Assembly (NCBI GenBank): GCA_007128995.1
Contig: SKWJ01000257.1
Coordinates: 1 to 5,065 of the forward strand
From: Paracoccaceae bacterium
GTDB lineage: Bacteria > Pseudomonadota > Alphaproteobacteria > Rhodobacterales > Rhodobacteraceae
Direction of reading: 5' to 3'
DNA length: 5,065 bases
A program made the position numbers and the translations under genes. The notes beneath the pieces were generated by a model. It made no database searches, was not told where the DNA came from, and saw only the letters and a program-made list of their open reading frames with translations. Shown one piece after another: positions 1 through 4,711 of the stretch (positions are counted from its first letter, which is position 1; every line of letters begins with the position of its first letter).

Positions 1-239
1 AGCACCCGGCCATGGCCTGCGATCAGCTCGCCATCATCGGCCACCATGCAGGGGACGGTCCAGCCGAACCTGGCCATGCTGGCGGCGATCTTCGCTACCT
101 GATCGTCCCCATGCATCTTGGCATTGCGAGCATAGGGGCGCAGCCGGGCAATCGGCCAGTTCTCGATCTGGCTCGGCGCAAAGACGAGGTCCATAGGGAG
201 GGGCTCGGGATGTGGGGCAGGAAAATGAAAAGCGCCCAC
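1..239 (-). CDS. ParB N-terminal (ParB/sulfiredoxin-fold) domain protein, probable phage-type DNA methyltransferase, C-terminus missing
   Basis: The minus frame is open from 239 to the left edge (79 codons plus two bases). From residue 22 it reads as a ParB N-terminal domain: PSQIENWPIARLRPYARNAK (21-40), a helix with DDQVAKIAASMARFGW (45-60), then VADDGELIAGHGRV (66-79). The last segment carries the family's AGHGR signature. In known proteins this domain binds nucleotide and DNA. The variant with RPYARNAK and GELIAGHGR is typical of proteobacterial phage proteins in which the domain precedes a DNA-methylase domain, but that half lies outside the window, so methyltransferase is an inference. 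I chose GTG at 239 because GGAGG lies 9 nt upstream; ATG at 194 (residue 16) is the alternative and lacks a clear ribosome site. The alternatives are a stand-alone ParB-like nuclease or partition protein. Coding is fairly certain, the full function moderately so. Confidence 0.8.
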   Translation of the reverse strand, partial: MGAFHFPAPHPEPLPMDLVFAPSQIENWPIARLRPYARNAKMHGDDQVAKIAASMARFGWTVPCMVADDGELIAGHGRV

Positions 240-248
240 GAGGGGTGT

Positions 249-253
249 CCTCC
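249..253 (-). promoter_or_regulatory. Ribosome binding site of the ParB-domain gene
   Basis: On the minus strand GGAGG is followed by 9 nt and then GTG at 239. It favours the GTG start over ATG at 194, which is preceded by C-rich sequence without a purine stretch. A weak possible promoter lies just upstream on the minus strand: TTGACG at 288-283, then 17 nt, then AGAAAT at 265-260. Its -10 match is poor and it would give a very short leader for GTG 239, so I do not call it. Confidence 0.5.
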
Positions 254-314
254 GGGCGCATTTCTTCGACCTTTCTTTGCTACGTCAAGGGGGGCAGCTT
301 CGTCAAACAATATT

Positions 315-344
315 TTGATGCTGAATCAATCAGTTCTGATCGAT
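315..344. promoter_or_regulatory. Two overlapping dyads, possible operator upstream of the ParB-domain gene
   Basis: The sequence shows TTGAT at 315-319 and ATCAA at 325-329 with a 5-nt centre. It also shows ATCAATCAG at 325-333 and CTGATCGAT at 336-344, which pair with one mismatch around a 2-nt centre. The two share ATCAA. They lie 76-105 bp upstream of the GTG start at 239. The first resembles an FNR/CRP-type half-site pair, but the spacer is 5 rather than the usual 4, so no regulator is named. An operator role is an inference. Confidence 0.25.
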
Positions 345-471
345 CCGAAAAAATCTGGCGCAGCCCGGCTTCCCTTGGTGGCATCCGCTGTGGTTGGATT
401 TCCATTTTTGGGCCCTTAAAGAGCTATGTTGCCAGCTCGGTTTTATCCTGTGCCCGTTAATTTTTCACCTC

Positions 472-505
472 CGGGGCTGCGCATCTTGGCAGGTTAGCAG
501 CCCCG
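472..505 (-). terminator. Perfect 9-bp inverted repeat after tctA, possible end-of-operon hairpin
   Basis: CGGGGCTGC at 472-480 and GCAGCCCCG at 497-505 are exact reverse complements around a 16-nt loop. They start 52 nt beyond the tctA stop, where an operon-end structure would be expected. On the tct strand the stem is followed by GAGGTGAAAAATT, not a run of T, so it is not a standard intrinsic terminator. It could protect the 3' end of the mRNA or act with Rho. The repeat is certain; its role is inferred. Confidence 0.4.
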
Positions 506-557
506 TATGTAAACTGCGCTTAATCGGGAAACGTGGTCTCGCAGGCAATCGCTCAGT

Positions 558-2057
558 CTATTGAAGCTCGTGTGCGCTGCGCCGGCGCCACGCCTGCCAT
601 AGGGGTAAAAGCAGCAGCACAACGGTTGCGACTACGAAACCGGCAGCGATCGGCCGTTCAAGAAAGACCATTGGATCGCCGCGTGAAATCAGAAAGGCCC
701 GGCGCAGGTTGGTTTCGATCAGCGGGCCAAGCACAAAACCCAACAAAAGTAGCGCAGGGCTAAACTTGGCGATGGCCAGAAGATAACCGGCAAGCCCAAT
801 CCCTGCAACGGCGACAATATCAAAGGTCAGCCCTCTGACCGAGTAGACGCCGAGGCACAGGAACACGAGGATAGCCGGATAAAGGTAGTTGAAGGGGATG
901 CGCAGCATGGCAACCCAGATCCCGATCAGCGGCAGGTTCAGGATCAGAAGCAGCAGGTTGCCGATCCCGAAGCTCGCAACCAGACCCCAGAACATCTCGG
1001 GGCGTGCCTCGAGCATCATCGGTCCGGGCTGGATGCCGTGGATCACCAGCGCACCAAGCATCAATGCCATGATCGGATCGCCCGGAATGCCAAGGGTAAG
1101 CGTCGGGGCAAAGGCCGTGATGGCGGCAGAGTTGTTTGCAGATTCGGGGCCAGCAACGCCTTCGACCGCCCCTTTCCCGAACCGCTCGGGCTGCCGCGCG
1201 ATCCGGCGTTCCATTGAATAGCTCAAGAAGGATGACAGCGTCGAACCCGTACCCGGCAAAGCGCCGAAAAAGCTGCCAAGGGCGCTGCCGCGCAGCATGG
1301 GGAACGCCATGCGCCGCAAATCATCCCGCCTGGGCATCAGGCGCCGTAACCCGATCCGCTCTGCCACACTCTGCCGGTCGGGGTTGCGGACATTGGCAAT
1401 GACCTCGGCCACGCCGAACAGGCCCATTGCAAGGGCCACAAGATTGATCCCGTCCAGAAGTTCTGTCTGGCCGAAAGTGAACCGTTGCGCGCCCGAATTG
1501 ACATCAGTGCCGATACAGCCCAGCAGCAACCCCAGCGTGACCATCGCAAACCCCTTGGCAGGGCGCGCCGTCCCGATTGTCGAGGCTGCAACAAGGCCAA
1601 GGATCATCATGGCCGCATAATCCGCAGCCCCGAAGGCCGTGGCCGCGCGTGACAGCCAGCCCGCCAGCATGACCAGAACCAGGATGCCGATGACCGAGCC
1701 GACAAAGGACGACGCCATCGCCGTGAACAGGGCCACCCCGGCCCGCCCGCTCTGGGCCATCGGGTATCCGTCCAGCGTGGTAACGGCGGATTGCGGCGTG
1801 CCGGGCAGCCGCAACAGGATCGACGCAACCGCCCCGCCATATTGCGCGCCATAGTAGACGCCAGCCAGCATGATCAGGGCCGCTTCGGGCGTAACGTAAT
1901 AGGTGATCGGCAGCAGCAGCGAGATGGCCGCCATCGCGCCGATTCCGGGCAGCACGCCGACGAATGTGCCCAGCACCACGCCAAGGACGCAGTAGATCAG
2001 CACTTCGGGCTGCGTGACAAAGCCGATGCCGAACAGCAGCCCTTCCCAGGTCGTCAT
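558..2057 (-). CDS. tctA: Tripartite tricarboxylate transporter large membrane subunit TctA
   Basis: This is the ion-coupled permease subunit that moves a carboxylate delivered by TctC across the inner membrane together with TctB. The 499-residue length is normal for the family. It is a membrane protein with about a dozen hydrophobic stretches and the family's two related halves: GVLPGIGAMAA at 34-44 and GALPGTGST at 265-273. Other conserved blocks are YYGAQYGGAVASILLRLPGT (68-87) with DGYPMAQ (96-102), ESANNSAA (305-312), LGIPGDP (322-328) and ETNLRRAF (448-455). The frame extends upstream to 2306, but I start at ATG 2057. That gives the usual N-terminus (MTTWEGLLFGIGFV) and forms an ATGA overlap with the tctB stop. 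The upstream extension reads as a non-hydrophobic out-of-frame copy of tctB. There is no separate ribosome site, so translation is probably coupled to tctB. The substrate is unknown. Confidence 0.96.
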   Translation of the reverse strand: MTTWEGLLFGIGFVTQPEVLIYCVLGVVLGTFVGVLPGIGAMAAISLLLPITYYVTPEAALIMLAGVYYGAQYGGAVASILLRLPGTPQSAVTTLDGYPMAQSGRAGVALFTAMASSFVGSVIGILVLVMLAGWLSRAATAFGAADYAAMMILGLVAASTIGTARPAKGFAMVTLGLLLGCIGTDVNSGAQRFTFGQTELLDGINLVALAMGLFGVAEVIANVRNPDRQSVAERIGLRRLMPRRDDLRRMAFPMLRGSALGSFFGALPGTGSTLSSFLSYSMERRIARQPERFGKGAVEGVAGPESANNSAAITAFAPTLTLGIPGDPIMALMLGALVIHGIQPGPMMLEARPEMFWGLVASFGIGNLLLLILNLPLIGIWVAMLRIPFNYLYPAILVFLCLGVYSVRGLTFDIVAVAGIGLAGYLLAIAKFSPALLLLGFVLGPLIETNLRRAFLISRGDPMVFLERPIAAGFVVATVVLLLLPLWQAWRRRSAHELQ

Positions 2058-2500
2058 GACAGGCGCGGCCAGAGTGGCAGAGTCATCCGCAGACCAATGC
2101 TGAACACCAGCACGGTCAGCACAGTTATGGCTGCTGCCAGCAAAACCCGCCAGACCCAGCCCTTGTGCGGGGCCGGAAGGGTTGCAACCAGCACAGTGAC
2201 AGCCGTTGTGCCCGCCAGCCCCAGTCGCGACAGGCCGAGCGCGAAGATCACGATCGCCGCAAGCACTGCAAGCAGTGTCCAGGGCTCGACCTTCGGCGCA
2301 GTGCACGCACGGCCCAGTGCGGGAAGTGCAATGACAAGGCCTAGCACGAACAGGCCAGCCCCAAGGACAACCGGAAAAAAGCCCGGCCCCATGCGGCGCA
2401 GGGTTCCGATGTCATAATGCAGGGCAGCCCATAGAGCTGCACCGACACCAATGGCGGTCAGAATCAGGCCGCCAAGGATGTCAGGCCAGTCGCGCTGCAT
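2054..2500 (-). CDS. tctB: Tripartite tricarboxylate transporter small membrane subunit TctB
   Basis: This is the small integral membrane subunit of the TctABC system. TctB proteins are poorly conserved, but this one has the expected size (148 residues) and layout: a first membrane segment at about 8-28, the family hallmark RRMGPGFFPVVLG at 35-47 leading into a second segment (43-62), and further hydrophobic segments at about 74-94, 95-109 and 117-137. The C-terminal RMTLPLWP is also typical. The start at 2500 gives the normal N-terminus (DILGGLILTAIGVG) and lies 10 nt after the tctC stop. The upstream sequence has no clear purine-rich ribosome site, so expression may depend on translation of tctC. 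It overlaps tctA by 4 nt (ATGA). The family call is firm; its exact role in transport is not well defined for the family. Confidence 0.93.
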   Translation of the reverse strand: MQRDWPDILGGLILTAIGVGAALWAALHYDIGTLRRMGPGFFPVVLGAGLFVLGLVIALPALGRACTAPKVEPWTLLAVLAAIVIFALGLSRLGLAGTTAVTVLVATLPAPHKGWVWRVLLAAAITVLTVLVFSIGLRMTLPLWPRLS

Positions 2501-2510
2501 GCCGAACCGT

Positions 2511-3488
2511 CTATTGCGCCTGAACGCGGTCGATCACCCCGCCCCACATTGCCGTATCATCGGCAATGCGCTGGCGCAGGTCATCAGCCGACCCCGGCGC
2601 GGCCTGCCAGCCGATGGCCAGAAACTGCGCATGTATCGCGGGATCGTTAAAAATTTCGACGATTTCGGTGTTCAATCGTTCGATGACTGCGGCATCCGTT
2701 CCAGCAGGCGCAATGAAGGCATTCCACAGCTCAGCCCGGAAATCATCTGGCAGCCCAGCGTTGCCGGCGATCAGGGGCACGTCTGGTGCCCCAGCGAACG
2801 GCTCGGACGAGGTAATGCCCAGCATCCGCATCGTTCCCGCTTCCACGAAGGGAAGGGCGGCAGAGGGGGCCATGAACCCTGCGTCAATCTCATTTCCAAG
2901 GATCGAGGTGGTGACTTCCGCATAGCTGGTAAAAGGAACATGCAACATGCTCACGCCTGCCTCGGCCGCGAACAACTCGGCGGTCAGATGCGCCCCCGAC
3001 CCTTGCCCGACCGAGCCATAGGCGATCGCTTCAGGTTCTACCCCGGCCGCAGCGATGAAGCTTTCCAGATCATCAATATCGCTGTCGGCAGAAACCGCAA
3101 GCACCAGTGGCGAGGTGGCAATCAGCGTCACCGGAATGATGTCCTCTGCGACGTCAAACCCGGTGCTGTCCATCATGCGCTGTGCCGTGGTCAGCGTTCC
3201 ATTGATCGTTGTGCCGAAGGTGTGCCCGTCGGCCGCCGAAACCAGCATCTGCTGTACACCGATCACGCCGCCAGCGCCGGGCCTATTCTCGATCACGATG
3301 GGCTGGCCAAGGCGTTCCGCCAGTTCATCTGTCACGATGCGCGCGAGTGTATCGGGGGAAGACCCGGCCGGAAATCCGACAAAAACGCGAACGGGAGCGG
3401 TCGGCCAAGAATCTTGCCCAAAAGCAGGAACTGCAGTGATAGCAACAGCACCCACAAGTGCCACTTGGCGTGTAAATATAAATCTCAT
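2511..3488 (-). CDS. tctC: Tripartite tricarboxylate transporter periplasmic binding protein TctC (Bug family)
   Basis: This is a 325-residue periplasmic solute-binding protein that captures a carboxylate for TctAB. A Sec signal peptide is visible: MRFIFTRQ, hydrophobic 9-20, cleavage probably after AFG at 24 or Q25. The mature protein starts with WPTAPVRVFVGFPAG (28-42). Bug-family blocks follow: FPAGSSPDTLAR (39-50, the ligand-binding loop with its Asp), IENRPGAGGVIG (66-77), AYGSVGQGSGAHLTAELF (156-173), HVPFTSYAEV (183-192) and GNEIDAGF (198-205). Residues 183-192 differ from the common VPYKG-type loop, which may affect substrate choice. I start at ATG 3488, not 3515: GGAGGA lies 6 nt upstream and the signal peptide begins here. 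It is the first gene of the operon, consistent with the binding protein being needed in excess. The substrate cannot be inferred; Bug proteins bind various organic acids and related compounds. Confidence 0.95.
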   Translation of the reverse strand: MRFIFTRQVALVGAVAITAVPAFGQDSWPTAPVRVFVGFPAGSSPDTLARIVTDELAERLGQPIVIENRPGAGGVIGVQQMLVSAADGHTFGTTINGTLTTAQRMMDSTGFDVAEDIIPVTLIATSPLVLAVSADSDIDDLESFIAAAGVEPEAIAYGSVGQGSGAHLTAELFAAEAGVSMLHVPFTSYAEVTTSILGNEIDAGFMAPSAALPFVEAGTMRMLGITSSEPFAGAPDVPLIAGNAGLPDDFRAELWNAFIAPAGTDAAVIERLNTEIVEIFNDPAIHAQFLAIGWQAAPGSADDLRQRIADDTAMWGGVIDRVQAQ

Positions 3489-3494
3489 GGTATC

Positions 3495-3500
3495 TCCTCC
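3495..3500 (-). promoter_or_regulatory. Strong ribosome binding site of tctC
   Basis: GGAGGA on the minus strand lies 6 nt before the ATG at 3488. It decides between this start and the in-frame ATG at 3515, which lies upstream of the site and would put GGAGGA inside the gene. It is the only strong ribosome site in the operon; tctB and tctA lack a clear one, which suggests translational coupling. Confidence 0.85.
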
Positions 3501-3535
3501 ACTTTCTTCTCGCAAAGAACACGATACCCTCGCTT

Positions 3536-3556
3536 ATTGCAATGCATTCTGATCAG
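3536..3556. promoter_or_regulatory. Palindromes in the proximal tctC upstream region
   Basis: ATTGCAAT (3536-3543), the overlapping ATGCAT (3542-3547) and CTGATCAG (3549-3556) lie 48-68 bp upstream of the tctC ATG. This is a normal place for a promoter or operator. I could not fit a -35/-10 pair with proper spacing, so the promoter is not placed. A regulatory role is an inference from position and symmetry. Confidence 0.3.
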
Positions 3557-3579
3557 TTCGTAGGAGCCAGCCGCTGGGG

Positions 3580-3753
3580 TGGCTTTCGATACTGGCTTCT
3601 GGCGCAGGTGGCTTTGGCCAACCGGATTTACTGGATTCTGCCATGGAAGCCACTTGGCCAGCAAAGGCGCATCGCAATCCACTGAAATAGGGCCAAAATT
3701 TTTTGCGCTTGGACCAAAGTGGCTTCGAGGTGGATTCCCCGGTGAAAAAGCCA
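3580..3753. repeat. Cluster of six TGGCTT/AAGCCA hexamers upstream of tctC
   Basis: TGGCTT occurs on the plus strand at 3580, 3593, 3609 and 3720, and as AAGCCA at 3647 and 3748. All six fit the longer consensus RSTGGCTTY when read in the TGGCTT direction. Some form inverted pairs: GTGGCTT at 3608-3614 and AAGCCAC at 3647-3653 are exact complements, and TTGGCCA follows closely at 3614 and 3654. The sites lie about 90-265 bp upstream of the tctC start. Fewer than one would be expected by chance in 174 bp, and I see none in the tct genes or further left. Three looser copies follow at 3913, 3975 and 4365. They could be binding sites for a regulator or decayed short repeats. Confidence 0.5.
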
Positions 3754-3778
3754 GTCGCTGGAAAACTGACGCGCTCAG

Positions 3779-3794
3779 CCCCCCCCGTATACGG
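3779..3794. repeat. C8 tract and 10-bp palindrome CCGTATACGG
   Basis: A run of eight C at 3779-3786 overlaps a perfect palindrome, CCGTATACGG, at 3785-3794. G-rich stretches follow (GGGCCCGGG at 3798-3806 and six G at 3817-3822), so the local sequence can fold in several ways. There is no gene around it to be switched by slippage. The role is unknown. Confidence 0.35.
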
Positions 3795-4122
3795 ATAGGG
3801 CCCGGGAGGAACCATTGGGGGGAACAACGCAGTCCGCCCCGTGCAAAGGCGACGGCAGTATCGACGTGCCCGGCCCATTGCCGCCCCCCGGGTCAAAAGA
3901 TCGCTTTCACCGAAGCCATCTTTCGTGGTTTGCGCAGCGTGCCTTCTGCGGTGGGCGGGAAAGGGTCATTCTGCTGGCTTTGCCTGCGCAGAGTTTGCCT
4001 CTGCCGAGGCTCTCATGGTTTCGCTAGCGATCGATTCCTCAAGCGTCGCGACGGGCTTTGTTGCGGTGGCCTTGTCTCGCCGCGGGGATGCTTGTGGGTG
4101 AGCGGTGTTCAGGCCAACGCAA

Positions 4123-4141
4123 GTCAGTTTACACAACTGAC
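4123..4141. promoter_or_regulatory. Perfect dyad GTCAGTT-TACAC-AACTGAC
   Basis: Two exact 7-bp arms around a 5-nt centre make a 19-bp site with the size and symmetry of a dimeric repressor operator (TetR- or LuxR-like in shape). It lies 571 bp before the DUF285 gene start and over 600 bp from tctC, so no target gene is evident. A remnant of a lost promoter region or a mobile element is equally possible. A further pair, CAGAAAT (4141-4147) and ATTTCTG (4173-4179), follows directly. Confidence 0.35.
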
Positions 4142-4181
4142 AGAAATGGTTATCCAAGATCACAGGGTTGCGATTTCTGGT

Positions 4182-4203
4182 ATGTGTTTTTGATGTGTTT
4201 TTG
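4182..4203 (+). repeat. Tandem duplication of an 11-bp unit ATGTGTTTTTG
   Basis: ATGTGTTTTTG at 4182-4192 is repeated exactly at 4193-4203 and followed by a third ATG. The unit is A/T-rich compared with its surroundings. It directly follows the dyads at 4123-4179. No gene spans it with confidence. It could be a replication-slippage product or part of an old site. Confidence 0.6.
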
Positions 4204-4344
4204 ATGACGAAACGGCATTTGAAGAAGAAGTTCTGCACCCTGTCTCGCGCAAGGGTCCGCGCACCGCGGAGGGGGTTCTACGGGAACAGGCTAAACGCCT
4301 GCATTCCACACGTGTTTTCTGGCGCAGTGCCAAGCGCCCTACAC

Positions 4345-4423
4345 CTTGAGGCCACCTGTCGCTCAAGCCACCCGTACGCGCAGGGCTGCACGCCCACCGT
4401 GCAGTGCCGCACCCTTAGCCCTG
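4345..4423. repeat. Group of short inverted repeats with overlapping stems
   Basis: CTTGAG (4345-4350) pairs with CTCAAG (4362-4367). CAGGGCT (4381-4387) pairs with AGCCCTG (4417-4423), and CTGCAC (4386-4391) pairs with GTGCAG (4399-4404). The last two share bases 4386-4387, so they could form a nested or an alternative structure. No T-run follows. A structured RNA is possible, but short stems are common in G/C-rich DNA. Confidence 0.3.
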
Positions 4424-4460
4424 CCCCCGACCAAGCAAAACGCGAACGCACAGCGTTTTC

Positions 4461-4691
4461 TCATCTTTCAAAGGTCAATCTGCACAACCGGGTGCCACTG
4501 CCCTGGGCATCGACTATCGCGACCATCACGCGGGATGTGAGTGACCCATTCGAAACGACCGGCGAGGGCATCATCAGCGACTGCGCGATACGTATCAGAC
4601 GCGCCGCATTGGAAACCACGCATCCATGGCCCGCGAGCACATATCGCAGTAACATGCCGCGCCCCGCAACATGAAGAAATACCGTATCCAT
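4461..4691 (-). other. Unassigned open frame, possible gene remnant or small protein
   Basis: A 76-residue frame runs from ATG 4691 to TGA at 4461. It is moderately hydrophobic, with stretches such as [14 protein letters not shown] (13-26) and SRVMVAIVDAQGSG, and I do not recognise it. Third positions are G or C in about 70% of codons by my hand count, clearly above the other positions. The overlapping plus frame (within 4168-4674) shares the same third positions, so the bias cannot tell which strand was coding. There is no good ribosome site before 4691, and the frame reaches to within 21 bp of the DUF285 start on the other strand. It may be a decayed gene end. I cannot assign a function. 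Confidence 0.25.
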
Positions 4692-4701
4692 CTGTTTTTT
4701 T

Positions 4702-4705
4702 AGGA
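4702..4705 (+). promoter_or_regulatory. Ribosome binding site of the DUF285-repeat gene
   Basis: AGGA follows a run of seven T (4695-4701) and is 6 nt before ATG 4712. It supports this start although the frame stays open upstream to 4541, where a GTG could also begin. That upstream stretch shows no repeat pattern and no signal peptide. Confidence 0.6.
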
Positions 4706-4711
4706 TTGTCT

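Larger units (their letters stand above)
240..557. other. Gene-free stretch between tctA and the ParB-domain gene
   Basis: No frame here shows a recognisable protein or convincing codon bias. The stretch is more A/T-rich than the tct genes around 300-470. It contains the downstream region of tctA, with a 9-bp inverted repeat at 472-505, and the upstream region of the minus-strand ParB-domain gene, with palindromes at 315-344. The change in base composition and the lack of genes fit a junction between a metabolic operon and accessory DNA, but no attachment site or direct repeat was found. Confidence 0.6.
3489..4711. other. 1.2-kb intergenic region between divergent tctC and the DUF285 gene, no intact gene recognised
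   Basis: Open frames exist on both strands (for example plus 3579-4193, minus 3534-3896, minus 3966-4238), but their translations are rich in R, P, W, C and G, match no family I know, and lack good ribosome sites. Near 3966-4101 and 4461-4691 the third-position G/C preference is raised in a frame shared by both strands, which suggests old coding sequence. The interval also carries the TGGCTT cluster (3580-3753), several palindromes and a short tandem repeat, listed separately. The length is large for an alphaproteobacterial spacer, and a decayed gene or insertion is plausible. No transposase fragment or matching terminal repeats were found. Confidence 0.6.

Noticed and set aside
315..329. FNR-type site TTGAT-N-ATCAA
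   Set aside because: The spacer is 5 nt, not the standard 4, so I keep it only as a generic dyad.
12..419. Plus-strand open frame of 135 residues
   Set aside because: It is antisense to the ParB-domain gene, whose conserved motifs are clear, and its translation resembles no family.
421..446. Plus-strand terminator-like GAGCT...AGCTC followed by GGTTTTA
   Set aside because: It has only a 5-bp stem and a short T-run, with no plus-strand gene before it.
2058..2306. N-terminal extension of TctA to an upstream ATG at 2306
   Set aside because: It overlaps tctB in another frame, is not hydrophobic like a TctA N-terminus, and would give 582 residues where the family has about 500.
3489..3515. Nine-residue upstream start for TctC
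   Set aside because: The GGAGGA ribosome site lies between this ATG and the one at 3488, and the signal peptide begins at 3488.
2451..3563. Plus-strand open frame of 370 residues
   Set aside because: It is a long shadow opposite tctC; its translation is rich in R, H and G with no family match, whereas the minus frame is a clear Bug protein.
3579..4193. Plus-strand open frame of 204 residues with a GTG start
   Set aside because: It has a poor ribosome site (AGGAG 12 nt away), odd W/C/R/P-rich composition, no recognised domain, and it runs through the motif cluster and palindromes.
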